From Undibacterium sp. KW1 (lineage in GTDB: Bacteria > Pseudomonadota > Gammaproteobacteria > Burkholderiales > Burkholderiaceae_D): 64,000 nt of DNA. Position numbers and translations under genes: made by a program. Positions 43,637 to 52,699 of the stretch are shown here, one piece after another. The notes beneath the pieces are model-generated. The model was not told where the DNA came from and did no database searches. It saw only the letters and a list, made by a program, of their open reading frames with translations. The DNA lies in contig NZ_AP018439.1 of assembly GCF_009937955.1 (NCBI RefSeq), forward strand, positions 5,208,001 to 5,272,000, in the 5' to 3' direction. Numbering within the stretch: position 1 is the first letter of the stretch; the number at the start of each line of letters is the position of its first letter.

Positions 43637-43672
43637 AGAGGCTGGTTATCATCTTGATGCCGGCCTTTTTCA
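43637..43672 (+). terminator. Intrinsic terminator between hppD and phhA
   Basis: Stem AAAGAGGCTGG / CCGGCCTTTTT (G-T pairs allowed) with a T5 run. It ends just 10 bp before the phhA ATG, so phhA may be translated from a short or leaky read-through mRNA. Confidence 0.7.
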
Positions 43673-43681
43673 CTGAAAAAT

Positions 43682-44587
43682 ATGGATACTATCGCTACTC
43701 CCGCTACTGCTGACACAACCGTCAGCAACGACGATTTTCTGGCCACCGTTGCCGAAAAATCCAACGGCGCAGCCTTGCGCGGCAACTATGAAAAAGCCGA
43801 TGATCATTATGTCGTAGCACAAGACTGGGCTGCCTATACAGAAGAAGAACACGCACTTTGGCGCAAGCTTTATCAGCGCCAGATGGAACTCTTGCCTGGC
43901 CGCGCCTGCGACGAGTTCATAGAAGCACTGCACAAGATGGATGCCTCGAGTGGCATACCAAAATTTGAGCGCACTTCAGAGGAATTGTTTGCCGCTACTG
44001 GCTGGCGCATTGTGGCCGTGCCCGGGTTGATTCCTGAGCTGACCTTCTTCGAACACCTGGCCAACCGCCGCTTTCCCATCACGGTATGGTTGCGCAAGCC
44101 TGAAGAGTTCAATTACATTGTAGAACCTGACGTTTTCCACGACTATTTCGGCCATGTACCACTGCTGTTCAATCCGGTCTTTGCTGACTATATGCAGTTG
44201 TATGGCAAGGGTGGTTTGAAGGCGATGAAACTCGGTGGTCTGGACTTCCTGGCCCGCCTTTACTGGTACACAGTGGAGTTTGGCCTGATCAAGACGGACA
44301 AGGGTTTGCGCATCTACGGCGCGGGCATCCTGTCATCAGGCGGTGAAGTCGAATACTGCCTGAAACCGGGCACGCCTTCACGCCATATCCATCTTGACAT
44401 AGAACGCTGCCTGCAAACCCTGTACAAGATAGACAGCTTCCAGGAAACTTATTTTGTCATCGACAATTTCCAGCAGTTGTTTGATGGCACGGCACCGGAT
44501 TTCACGCCTTATTATGAGCGCCTGAAACAACTTGATGCCTTGCCAGCCAATACCCTGTTGCCAGATGAAGTTGAATTGCTGCCGTAA
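43682..44587 (+). CDS. phhA: Phenylalanine 4-monooxygenase
   Basis: 301 residues. Pterin-dependent hydroxylase turning Phe into Tyr. Iron ligands His153 and His158 (VFHDYFGHVPLLF) and Glu199 (YWYTVEFGLI); the pterin/substrate loop is VPGLIPELTFFEHLANRRFP. Single catalytic domain of the bacterial monomeric type, without a regulatory ACT domain. No clear ribosome site precedes the ATG, and a terminator ends 10 bp upstream. A pterin dehydratase gene (phhB), often adjacent, is absent here. Confidence 0.96.
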   Translation: MDTIATPATADTTVSNDDFLATVAEKSNGAALRGNYEKADDHYVVAQDWAAYTEEEHALWRKLYQRQMELLPGRACDEFIEALHKMDASSGIPKFERTSEELFAATGWRIVAVPGLIPELTFFEHLANRRFPITVWLRKPEEFNYIVEPDVFHDYFGHVPLLFNPVFADYMQLYGKGGLKAMKLGGLDFLARLYWYTVEFGLIKTDKGLRIYGAGILSSGGEVEYCLKPGTPSRHIHLDIERCLQTLYKIDSFQETYFVIDNFQQLFDGTAPDFTPYYERLKQLDALPANTLLPDEVELLP

Positions 44588-44611
44588 GTCTGCATTGAAA
44601 ATGGAAAAATG

Positions 44612-44648
44612 AAATGGGAGCATCAGACGATGCTCCCATTTTTATTTT
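44612..44648. terminator. Bidirectional terminator between phhA and the DUF2147 gene
   Basis: 13-bp perfect stem AAATGGGAGCATC / GATGCTCCCATTT, loop AGAC, followed by TTATTTTT on plus and preceded by an A-rich stretch serving as the T-run on minus. Confidence 0.88.
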
Positions 44649-45172
44649 TGCGCTGTGATGATGTTGGACACGCGCGTCCACACCTGGGTACGGCCATTTT
44701 CTGGCTTGTCCTTGTAGGCCGTGACTTCCAGCTCAGTCGGGTTCAGCATGCGCATCTGGCAGGCGTAAGTCTGGCCATCGGCACGGTTGAAAATCTTGCC
44801 TGACCAGGTGTCGGCCTTGCCTGGAGTAAAGCCTTCCATGATGGTCTTGCCCAATACCGGTGCTGCGGATGCGGGCGTTGCGGCACTACCCATGGCGGTC
44901 ATGTTGCTCAAATTCGCCGCATCATTGACCTTGCTGACTTTACCGCACAAAGCATCGCCGCAATTGCTGATTTGTACTTCCAGACTGCCACTTTGCGTGA
45001 GCCAGGTACCGGCGACTGCGCCAGCCTTGCCACTGGCAAGATTGTTGGCCTGGATTTGAGCTTCCACAGGTGCCAGGTAGTAATCAGACAATCCAGCCTG
45101 CTGCGCCTGGGCAGACCAGGCACTCATCAATACAGTGGCGAAAGTGCTGATAACGATCATTTGCTTTTTCAT
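44642..45172 (-). CDS. Secreted DUF2147 protein
   Basis: 176 residues with a Sec signal peptide (1-23, MSAWSAQAQ). The mature part carries a DUF2147 domain: AGTWLTQSGSLEVQISNCGD, LCGKVSKV, GKTIMEGFTPG and WSGKIFNRADGQTYACQM. The family is a periplasmic beta-barrel-like fold of unproved function. The insert MTAMGSAATPASAAPVLGK is Ala-rich. Converges on phhA through a shared terminator. Confidence 0.87.
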   Translation of the reverse strand: MKKQMIVISTFATVLMSAWSAQAQQAGLSDYYLAPVEAQIQANNLASGKAGAVAGTWLTQSGSLEVQISNCGDALCGKVSKVNDAANLSNMTAMGSAATPASAAPVLGKTIMEGFTPGKADTWSGKIFNRADGQTYACQMRMLNPTELEVTAYKDKPENGRTQVWTRVSNIITAQK

Positions 45173-45392
45173 GTCAGTTCTCCTTGAGTTGTCGAGGTGA
45201 TGTCATTCATCACGGCCATGTCATTAGACAGGCGCAAGGTATCTGGCAGATGTCAGGAAATGCCATATTTGCATCTGCATATGTTTCTACAGCACTCAGA
45301 TACACTGGGATACAAAAGATTTTGCCTCTGCCGCGATTTAAGCTATAAAGCCCTATGAGCGTAGCGAATAGAATGAGCACAAAGCCCGACAC

Positions 45393-46139
45393 ATGGAAAA
45401 CACAGAATCCCCGGATCACATCCTCATCGTTGATGATGATGCAGAAATACGCGAACTGACTGCCCTTTATCTGCGCAAGAATGGCAACAAGGTCAGCACG
45501 GCTGCGGGCGGCAAGCAAATGCGCGCCCTGCTGGAAGGCAGTGCCATCGACCTCATCGTGCTCGATATCATGATGCCGGGTGAAGATGGTTTGAGCCTGT
45601 GCCGTGAATTGCGCTCTGGTCCGCATAAAGTCATTCCGATATTTTTTCTGACAGCACGCGCTGAAGAAACTGACCGCATCGTCGGCCTGGAAATGGGTGC
45701 CGATGATTACCTGACCAAACCTTTCGCTGCACGGGAGTTGCTGGCACGCATCAAGGCGGTCTTGCGCCGTACACGCATGCTCCCACCTAAATTGCGCGAA
45801 CAAAAGCCACCTGCGATGCTGCAATTTGGTGACTGGCAACTTGATACACTGGCACGCCATCTCCTCGATAAAGACGGTGTCATGGTCACCCTCAGCGGAG
45901 CGGAATACCGTTTGCTGCAAGTCTTTGTCGAACACCCGCAACGCGTGCTGAACCGTGACCAGTTGCTGAACCTGACGCAGGGTCGCGATGCCGACCTGTT
46001 CGAACGCTCCATCGACTTGCTGATCAGCCGCCTGCGCCAGCATTTATGCGATGATGCGCGCGAGCCGCGTTATATCAAAACCGTACGCAGTGAAGGTTAT
46101 GTATTTTGCGCCCAGGTCACAGCACCCGAGGAGGCCTGA
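45393..46139 (+). CDS. OmpR/PhoB-family response regulator
   Basis: 248 residues. Receiver domain with acidic pocket DDDAE (about 12-16), phospho-acceptor Asp in LIVLDIMMPGEDGL (about 57) and Lys in DDYLTKPF; C-terminal winged helix (VTLSGAEYRLLQVFVEHPQR, LLISRLRQHL). Its stop overlaps the kinase start (TGATG), so the pair is translationally coupled. Similar pairs in this group regulate envelope or metal stress; the signal here is not known. Confidence 0.94.
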   Translation: MENTESPDHILIVDDDAEIRELTALYLRKNGNKVSTAAGGKQMRALLEGSAIDLIVLDIMMPGEDGLSLCRELRSGPHKVIPIFFLTARAEETDRIVGLEMGADDYLTKPFAARELLARIKAVLRRTRMLPPKLREQKPPAMLQFGDWQLDTLARHLLDKDGVMVTLSGAEYRLLQVFVEHPQRVLNRDQLLNLTQGRDADLFERSIDLLISRLRQHLCDDAREPRYIKTVRSEGYVFCAQVTAPEEA

Positions 46140-47479
46140 TGCACATCATAGAAAGCCCGCACTGGCCGCACACCCTGTTTGGCCGCCTGTGCCTGATCTT
46201 GCTCAGCGCGCTGCTGATGGCCTATGCGCTGTCGTTTGCCTCGTCGCAATGGGACAAAATGCAGGTCAGAAAAAATCATATGGTTTACTCAGTTGGCAAG
46301 GATGTCACCAATGCGATTTCATTTCTTGACCGGCTGCCAGTCAATGAACGTCAGGGCTGGTTGGACAAACTTGCCCGCAACAACTATGAATATACTTTGC
46401 AGGCCGCCCCCGCTGATGCCAAGGACAACATAGACCTGGACATTGCCAACGAGGCGATAGAGGCTATCAAAAATAATCTGGAGCATCCGGCAAAAATCAG
46501 GATCAGCGTACGTACTGAAAACGATAAAAAAATCCTGCAGTTGCATCTGGCCCTGAGCGATGGCGCGCCGCTCACCGTGCGCCTGGCTGCAACGCCATAC
46601 ACCATACAATGGAACATGTTCTCGCTACTCTGCGTACAGCTTGCCATCATCATGTTGGCAACCTGGCTGGCCGTCAGGACGGCGACGCGCCCACTGGCCA
46701 TGCTGGCCGACGCTGCCGATGCGATGGTCAAGCCAGGCGCCAGGCCACAGTTCCCTGCCCGCGCGCCACGAGAAGTATTCCGTGCAGCGACTGCCTTCCA
46801 GAATATGCAGGAACGTATAGACACTTACCTGGCCGAACGCATGCAAATCCTGGCCTCCATCACCCACGACTTGCAAACCCCCATTACCCGCCTGCGCCTG
46901 CGTACCGAACTCATGGAAGACGATACCCATAGGGAAAAAATGCAGGCAGACCTGCACGCCATGCAAAAACTGGTGGAACAGGGTCTGGCCTATGCCAAGG
47001 TGCAAAATCAACTGCAAGCCGACCAGGAAGCCAGCAGCAAGATCAATCTCGACGCTTTGACTGGTAGCCTGGCACAGGACTATTGCGACACCGGCCAGCA
47101 GGTCAGCCTGCATGGCAATAGCAACCAGATCCTGCAAACCCGCCCCCTGGCCCTATCCCGTTTACTCGGTAACCTCATCGACAATGCTCTTAAGTTTGGT
47201 GGCGAAGTAGAACTTACTTTAAGTAGCGATACACAGCACGCAATCATCACGGTACAGGACAGAGGCCCAGGCATCCCGGAAGAACAATGGGACACCGTCA
47301 TGCAACCCTTTGTGCGGCTTGAATCTTCCCGTAACCGAGAGACTGGTGGCGCTGGCCTTGGCCTTGCGATCGTGGCACAACTGGCGTTGCAACTGCATGC
47401 GGAGATACGGTTTGCCAATCGTGAGGGTGGGGGCTTGGCGGTGAGTGTCAGGTTGCCTTTGCAGGCTGCGGTGGGGTAG
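46139..47479 (+). CDS. Sensor histidine kinase, partner of the preceding regulator
   Basis: 446 residues. TM1 at about 14-36, a periplasmic sensor of some 120 residues, TM2 at about 160-182 (LLCVQLAIIMLATWLAVRTA), HAMP (182-235), HisKA with His in ASITHDLQTPITRL, and HATPase_c with NLIDNALKFGG, VQDRGPGIPEEQW and GGAGLGLAIV. Short EnvZ/RisS-like build. The residue after the phospho-His is Asp where most kinases have Glu, a common variant in this subgroup. Confidence 0.93.
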   Translation: MHIIESPHWPHTLFGRLCLILLSALLMAYALSFASSQWDKMQVRKNHMVYSVGKDVTNAISFLDRLPVNERQGWLDKLARNNYEYTLQAAPADAKDNIDLDIANEAIEAIKNNLEHPAKIRISVRTENDKKILQLHLALSDGAPLTVRLAATPYTIQWNMFSLLCVQLAIIMLATWLAVRTATRPLAMLADAADAMVKPGARPQFPARAPREVFRAATAFQNMQERIDTYLAERMQILASITHDLQTPITRLRLRTELMEDDTHREKMQADLHAMQKLVEQGLAYAKVQNQLQADQEASSKINLDALTGSLAQDYCDTGQQVSLHGNSNQILQTRPLALSRLLGNLIDNALKFGGEVELTLSSDTQHAIITVQDRGPGIPEEQWDTVMQPFVRLESSRNRETGGAGLGLAIVAQLALQLHAEIRFANREGGGLAVSVRLPLQAAVG

Positions 47480-48065
47480 GTTTAATCGGTGAGCAGTTGA
47501 TCGCGAAGAATGTGAGTGGCAGTCGTGGTAACGTTGCTGTTGCTGTTGCTGTTGGGTTTGACTTTGGGGTTGAGGCTGTTTTTGACTTTCGCTGTTCCCA
47601 TGTGTAGACGCCGATTGTGCGGCACAGAAAATGGATTAAGAAGAGCCGCTGTCTGAGGTGTAGCAGGGGTTTCGAAGTGCATGCACTTCGCCTGCGTAAC
47701 GGCAATCGCTTGCAAGCGATTGTGCGCCCTGCAAGGGTAGCGAGTTTCGGATCTTCCCATTTTTTGTACTGCACAAATGGGAACCCCGAAGGGGATGTTG
47801 GCAGGGTTTCGCAAAGCATGCTTTGCGCTGCCAACATCTAAGCCGCTTGCAAGCGGCGCAGTGGAGCGCTATGCCTGGGTCGCCTTTCTTTGAATTCTTT
47901 CTTTGGCGACGCAAAGAAAGAATTTCGGCCGCCGGGCCGAGACCCGGCTTGGTTCTACGAAGGGAAATTTATTTTAATCGATACGGTATGCAATAAAAGC
48001 CTCTGGATTCCAGCCAAAAGCACGCTGGAATGACGGTAACTTTATTGCCGTTAGTTTGGATATTT
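47480..48065. repeat. Palindrome-rich intergenic island
   Basis: 586 bp without a gene. Perfect palindromes: CGAAGTGCATGCACTTCG (47673-47690), CAATCGCTTGCAAGCGATTG (47703-47722), CGCAAAGCATGCTTTGCG (47810-47827) nested inside the arms GATGTTGGCAG (47794-47804) / CTGCCAACATC (47828-47838), and GCCGCTTGCAAGCGGC (47842-47857). A further hairpin ATTCTTTCTTTG / CAAAGAAAGAAT (47894-47923) and a CGGCCGCCGGGCCG stretch follow. Reading frames here are by-products of the repeats. It may be a composite of small mobile repeats or a strong termination zone between a plus-strand operon and the convergent DUF2087 gene. Confidence 0.8.
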
Positions 48066-48947
48066 TCAGCCCGGTATGTATATCAGGACCGCGAATTTCA
48101 TCTGCAGCAAAATGCAAGTATGCCAATCACACTCTCCAATACTCCCCTCCGCCCTCTCCATCAATCCATTCATAATAAACTCCCGCCGCAAGGTCGCAAA
48201 ATCAGAATGAAACTGCAACAGGAAACTATTGATATCAGCCTCCACATAACGCCGTTCAAACTGTAATTGCTCCACCAGCCAACGCAAGATCACCAGCCGC
48301 TTTTTACGCTGTTCAGGAATACTCACCAGACGCCCATCCTTGACGAAAGACTTCATCACCCGCTCAGCCTCAACTTCGGTCGATTGCAAATCCAGCATGA
48401 TTTGGGAGGCATCCCAGTTCGCCTTGAAACGCTCGGTACGGCTGGCTTGCAGGCGTTGCTGCGCCAGGTTCAGCCAGCTTGCACTACCGTAACCCTGTAC
48501 CAGATCACGACCGATAGCGTCCCAATATTCAGCAGCAGCGCTAACGCCCAGCGCCTGCAAATAATCACTGGTGACGACAAGGTATTGCTTGCGGTAAGGC
48601 AGCAGATAGCCAGCGTCATTCGCCTGCAATTGCGCCTGCGCTTCGGCATAGCTGGCATACCAGTGATTGATAAAGACCGACACCTCGGGACCATGCCAAA
48701 AGTCCCCCATGTCCTCACCAGGTTTGGCTTCGCCACCGAGGACGATGCGGGCATGTTCCCAGTTCTGAAAACCGGCATCAGCTGCGGCCAGGTTCATGCA
48801 ATGCTTGAGTTGCCAGTTCCCGGGGATTTCCCACTGGCGCTGGCGGCTTAAGATCAGGGCGCGTTTGCTGGCTGCGGTATTGCGTGTCTCCAGCAGTTTT
48901 TGCAATAAACGGGCACGGGTTTTGATTTCTGTAGTTAATGCGTTCAT
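48066..48947 (-). CDS. DUF2087-domain protein
   Basis: 293 residues. The C-terminal part (about 210-275: KRLVILRWLVEQLQFERRYV, ADINSFLLQFHSDFATLRRE, FIMNGLMER) matches the DUF2087 fold, usually a short DNA- or protein-binding module. The N-terminal part is helical with a WQLKHCMNLAAADAGFQNWE segment and a segment with YLVVTSDYLQALG. After NGLMERAEGS the family usually ends in a YW motif, but here it continues as CDWHTCILLQMKFAVLIYIP into the palindrome-rich spacer, so the last 20-odd residues may result from a frameshift or a shifted stop. Function unknown. Confidence 0.75.
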   Translation of the reverse strand: MNALTTEIKTRARLLQKLLETRNTAASKRALILSRQRQWEIPGNWQLKHCMNLAAADAGFQNWEHARIVLGGEAKPGEDMGDFWHGPEVSVFINHWYASYAEAQAQLQANDAGYLLPYRKQYLVVTSDYLQALGVSAAAEYWDAIGRDLVQGYGSASWLNLAQQRLQASRTERFKANWDASQIMLDLQSTEVEAERVMKSFVKDGRLVSIPEQRKKRLVILRWLVEQLQFERRYVEADINSFLLQFHSDFATLRREFIMNGLMERAEGSIGECDWHTCILLQMKFAVLIYIPG

Positions 48948-49284
48948 GCTGCAGCTCCAGTCAATATGGGCTGTTGTGCGATGAGCAAGGAAGGGTAATA
49001 CGACGATAACATGATGAACTCCAGTTCGCTTATCGACGACCCGCTGACGTCAAACGAAACATGGAAACTATCACATTAGTATGGATGTGAATATCTAGAG
49101 GCTGTTACAAAATTAAGATGGCTAGGCGCCATCGCCGCAGACAGTACTTTAGTACGGCAAGGCGATGCAACAACGCCAGGTTAATTTTGTAACAGCCTCT
49201 AAGGGTGAGAGCCTCTTGTGCGGGTAGGCGCCCCTTTAGCACCTGCCGCAATTCTAGGCGTGCATCCGGGTTTCGTCAACCATG
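48948..49284. other. Spacer between the DUF2087 and lysE genes
   Basis: 337 bp without a gene. It holds the TA-flanked MITE (49098-49199); the rest shows nothing clear apart from a likely promoter for the DUF2087 gene in 48,950-49,050. Confidence 0.5.
49098..49199. mobile_element. 102-bp MITE with perfect 19-bp inverted ends and TA duplication
   Basis: Ends GAGGCTGTTACAAAATTAA and its exact reverse complement; TA at 49096-49097 and 49200-49201. The inside has GATGGC-TAG-GCGCCATC and an AGTACTTTAGTAC near-palindrome. No coding capacity. The TA target and GA-starting ends are shared with the element in arsH, but the sequences differ, so two transposases would be needed. Confidence 0.85.
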
Positions 49285-49905
49285 TCACGAATGCAAGGCC
49301 GGCAAACTGGCAAGTGATACACCCAGAATGACCAGCACTGCGCCAATGAAACGATTCAATATCACTTGCTGCCTGAGCATGCCAGCACGCAGGCGATGAT
49401 CTGAAAAGAACAGGGCAACCAGGCTGAACCATATCCAGTGTGCGACAGACATGAACAAGCCGTAGCCAAATTGCGCCAGCAGGCTGGTATCAACTTGCAC
49501 GACTTGCGTGTAAGTGCTCAGGACAAATAAAGTGGTTTTGGGATTGAAGGCATTGGTCATGAAACCTGCGCGCAAGGCCGCCAGATTATTCAATGACAGC
49601 CCCTCTCCTGCTTCTGCGTTAACGACAGCGCGGGCAAAAAAAGTCTGGTAACCGATATAAATCAGGTAGACCGCACCGATGATCTTGATGGCGAAATACA
49701 GACTGGGGGATTTGGCTATCAGCAAACCTACACCCAGCATGGTGTACATCACATGCACCTGCACACCCAGTGCTATGCCACTGGCAGCCAGCAGGCCTGC
49801 ACGGCGGCCATACAGATAACTGTTCCTGGTGACCATGGCAAAGTCAGCCCCGGGGCTGATGACGGCAAGAATGGTGATGATGGCGACGGCGATGAGTTCT
49901 GTCAT
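49285..49905 (-). CDS. LysE/RhtB-family amino acid exporter
   Basis: 206 residues, six predicted TM helices, with the family opening VAIITILAVISPGADFAMVT (SPGxDF motif) and GIALGVQVHVMYTMLGVGLL. It exports amino acids or homoserine lactone-type molecules across the inner membrane. Divergent from a GcvA-like LysR gene 124 bp away, probably its regulator. Confidence 0.92.
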   Translation of the reverse strand: MTELIAVAIITILAVISPGADFAMVTRNSYLYGRRAGLLAASGIALGVQVHVMYTMLGVGLLIAKSPSLYFAIKIIGAVYLIYIGYQTFFARAVVNAEAGEGLSLNNLAALRAGFMTNAFNPKTTLFVLSTYTQVVQVDTSLLAQFGYGLFMSVAHWIWFSLVALFFSDHRLRAGMLRQQVILNRFIGAVLVILGVSLASLPALHS

Positions 49906-50029
49906 TTTCTTCCTCAGAATAAGAAATATTTACTTGTGATGAGACATCACATATACGTGTATTCTGAAGCACAGCATTAAACATAAAAATCGATATATAC
50001 TCAGACATATCATTGAGAAAAACTCACAC

Positions 50030-50926
50030 ATGTCCAAGCACTTGCCATCGCTGAATGCCATACGTGTATTTGAAGTCGCCGCACGGCATTTGAGCCTGGT
50101 CAGGGCGGCGGAAGAACTGCATGTGACCCACGGTGCTGTCAGCCGTCAGATCAAGCAACTGGAAGAGAACCTGGGCCTGGAATTATTCGAGCGCCGCAAC
50201 CGCGCCATCTTTTTGACAAGCGCCGGGCTGAGTCTGCAAGGCACTTGCACTGACATCATGCGGCAACTGGAAGCAGGTTTGCGCCAGCTCAGGCAGGCCG
50301 ATGATCAGCCGCTGGTAGTCTCCTGCGAACCGACTATCGCCATGCGCTGGCTGATCCCGCGCCTGGGTAAATTCAGAGAACTACACCCTGAGCTGGAGAT
50401 TCATTTATTCGCTGCTGGCGGTTCTGTCGATTTGCGCCATGGGCATATAGACCTTGCTCTGCGGCGCAATGATTTTGCCTGGGATGCGAACTATCATGTA
50501 GCCACAGTTGCCCGTGAACTGATCGCTCCGGTTTGCACACCAGGCTTGCTGAAGCAAGGCAAACTGCAACTTAACCAGCAATGCCTGCTGCACACGGCAA
50601 CCCGGCCCGATGCCTGGCCGCAGTGGCAAAAACTCAGCAGGCAAACAACATGCGGTAAAAGCCGGGCGAACTATGAACATTTTTACCTGAGCCTGCAGGC
50701 AGCTTGCGCTGGCCTGGGTGTCGCGATGGCATCAGCGTATATGGTGGAAGATGAAATCCGCAGCGGGCAACTCATTGCGCCTCATGCTTTCATGGAAGAC
50801 GGCACAGACTATGTCTTGCTGTCATCCCTGTACTTTGATGAAGACCAGCGCCGCCTGAGGTTTCTGGAATGGTTGCAGCAAGAACTGGAAGTGACGGCGC
50901 AAGCCGTCACTGACCTGACTCAGTAA
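50030..50926 (+). CDS. LysR-family regulator (GcvA-like)
   Basis: 298 residues. HTH at about 6-65 (SLNAIRVFEVAARHLSLVRA, HVTHGAVSRQIKQLEENLGL) and an LTTR ligand domain after 90. The LNAIRVFEVAARH beginning is typical of GcvA-type members. Probably controls the divergent lysE gene. Its end overlaps the convergent acyltransferase gene by 7 bp. Confidence 0.93.
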   Translation: MSKHLPSLNAIRVFEVAARHLSLVRAAEELHVTHGAVSRQIKQLEENLGLELFERRNRAIFLTSAGLSLQGTCTDIMRQLEAGLRQLRQADDQPLVVSCEPTIAMRWLIPRLGKFRELHPELEIHLFAAGGSVDLRHGHIDLALRRNDFAWDANYHVATVARELIAPVCTPGLLKQGKLQLNQQCLLHTATRPDAWPQWQKLSRQTTCGKSRANYEHFYLSLQAACAGLGVAMASAYMVEDEIRSGQLIAPHAFMEDGTDYVLLSSLYFDEDQRRLRFLEWLQQELEVTAQAVTDLTQ

Positions 50927-51783
50927 ACGCTGGGTTCACCAGGAGGGCGTGTTTTGAAACGCTTGTGCGCCCAAAAATATTCGGCTGGCGCTTTCAGAAT
51001 CTCCTGCTCAATGAAGGCATTCATATAACGCGTGGCCGCGACAATATCGTCGCCCGGATAATTTTGCCAAGGCTCGTGGAAAGTCACTTTCCACCCCTTG
51101 TAGTCAGGCAAAATAGTCGCGATGACAGGAATGACCTTGGCACCTGTGGTTGCGGCAATTCTCGGCACTGCTGTCAGGGTCGCTGCAGGCACGCCAAAGA
51201 AAGGCACGAACTCAGAATCCTTGGCACCAAAGTCCATGTCCGGCAGCATGAAGAAAGGCAGGCCTTCACGCATCGCCCGTATGATGGGCTTGACACCCTC
51301 AGCCCGGGAAAACAGCTTGACCGGGCGGAAACGTGAACGCCCCTTGCGCAAGGCGGCGTCAAATACCTTGCTGCGCTGGCGGGTATAAATCGAACACAGG
51401 TTAGACTCCAGCAAGACGGCCACCCCAGCCACATCAAGGCTCACAAAATGCGGGCACATCAAGATCGTCGCGCCCTCACTCATTGCCACCACGGGCACCG
51501 CAGGGTCTAGCTGTATCAGGCGTCGCAGGCGTGCTTCTGAAGCCCACCAAAGTATGCCGCGCTCCAGTACGCTGCGCGCATAAACCTGGAAATGACGTTT
51601 GGCGATAGCCTGACGTTCAGCCGCACTCAAATGTGGCAGGCACAATGAGAGATTCGTGAGCGTGATATGCCTGCGTTTGCGTATCAGCATAAATAATATG
51701 CTGCCTATTCCCTCACCAAGACGCCCAAGGACTGATAAGGGTAACCAGTGCAAAATCCACATCAGGACCAGCACCGCCCTCAT
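50920..51783 (-). CDS. LpxL/HtrB-type lipid A acyltransferase (HX4D form)
   Basis: 287 residues, N-terminal TM anchor (about 4-30). The catalytic motif is HFVSLD (H-x4-D) in MCPHFVSLDVAGVAVLL; RPVKLFSRAEG, PDMDFGAKDSEFVPFFG and YFWAHKRFKTRPPGEPS are typical of the family. It adds a secondary acyl chain to Kdo-lipid IVA at the inner membrane. It overlaps the related upstream gene by 4 bp (ATGA). Confidence 0.92.
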   Translation of the reverse strand: MRAVLVLMWILHWLPLSVLGRLGEGIGSILFMLIRKRRHITLTNLSLCLPHLSAAERQAIAKRHFQVYARSVLERGILWWASEARLRRLIQLDPAVPVVAMSEGATILMCPHFVSLDVAGVAVLLESNLCSIYTRQRSKVFDAALRKGRSRFRPVKLFSRAEGVKPIIRAMREGLPFFMLPDMDFGAKDSEFVPFFGVPAATLTAVPRIAATTGAKVIPVIATILPDYKGWKVTFHEPWQNYPGDDIVAATRYMNAFIEQEILKAPAEYFWAHKRFKTRPPGEPSVY

Positions 51784-52640
51784 GCGAGCTCCCTGTCTGC
51801 GCTGGCTTCGGGGCCATCGACGCCTTCTGGTTTTTTGTAACGGTTATAACTCCAGAAATATTGTGCGGGTGACAAGGCAATCAGTTTTTCCATGCCACGG
51901 TTAATGGCTGTTGCCTGCGCCACCGGGTCTGTACCCAGCTCTTCTTCAAAGGGCACGAAGCGGATCACATAGCCGCGACCGCCGGGCAAGCGTTCTGCGA
52001 AAGTCAGGATAATCGGTGCGTCTGTCATGCCGTGCAATTTGGCAGACAGGGTCATGGTGTAGGCACGCTTGCCAAAGAATTTGGCCCAGACGCCCTCACC
52101 CTCTTGCGGCACCTGGTCGGGCAGCAAGCCTATGGCCTCACCTTTTTTAAGGGCCTTGGCCATGATACGGACACCGGAAAAGTTCGCCGGGGCCAGCAAG
52201 AGATTGTCACGCGCACGCGCCCCCTCTATCAGCGGTTTGAGAGCAGCTTTACGCGGCGGGCGATATAAAACAGTCAGGCGGGTGCGTACGGCGATGCTCT
52301 GGGCGACGATTTCAAAACACCCCAGATGTGGTGTTAAAAATATCACACCTTTTTTGGCGTCCAGTGCGGCCTGCACCAGTTCCCAGTTCTCTATCGTCGC
52401 CGTTTTCAATACCCTCTCGGGCTTGGCACACCAGATAAAGGGCAGCTCCAGAATATTCTTGCCAGCCTCACGTACGGCCTCATGCAGATGACCAGGGAAA
52501 CCGGCGCGGCGGATATTCTGCTTCAGGCGGCGACGGTAGGAGCCAGACAGCAAATAGACGACCCACCCCAGCACAGCCCCGGAAAAATGCAAGACCGACA
52601 ATGGAAAGATGGAAAGGAAACGAAACAAAGTGACAAGCAT
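51780..52640 (-). CDS. LpxL/HtrB-type acyltransferase (HX4E form)
   Basis: 286 residues from the ATG at 52640; a TTG four codons upstream is the other option. TM anchor at about 3-28. The motif HLGCFE has Glu in place of the usual Asp (H-x4-E), accepted in several members. LLPDQVPQEGEGVWAKFFGK, PGGRGYVIRF and YFWSYNRYKKPEG follow. With the overlapping HX4D gene it likely provides the two late acyl transfers of lipid A. Divergent from metK. Confidence 0.92.
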   Translation of the reverse strand: MLVTLFRFLSIFPLSVLHFSGAVLGWVVYLLSGSYRRRLKQNIRRAGFPGHLHEAVREAGKNILELPFIWCAKPERVLKTATIENWELVQAALDAKKGVIFLTPHLGCFEIVAQSIAVRTRLTVLYRPPRKAALKPLIEGARARDNLLLAPANFSGVRIMAKALKKGEAIGLLPDQVPQEGEGVWAKFFGKRAYTMTLSAKLHGMTDAPIILTFAERLPGGRGYVIRFVPFEEELGTDPVAQATAINRGMEKLIALSPAQYFWSYNRYKKPEGVDGPEASADRELA

Positions 52641-52699
52641 GACGCCGCTCAAGTATCAGTATAATAATAAGGGTATATTCGACAGACTATGCAGAACGA

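Noticed and set aside
47448..47914. Several overlapping frames in the palindrome island
   Set aside because: They exist on both strands because the repeats are stop-poor; no start signals or protein likeness.
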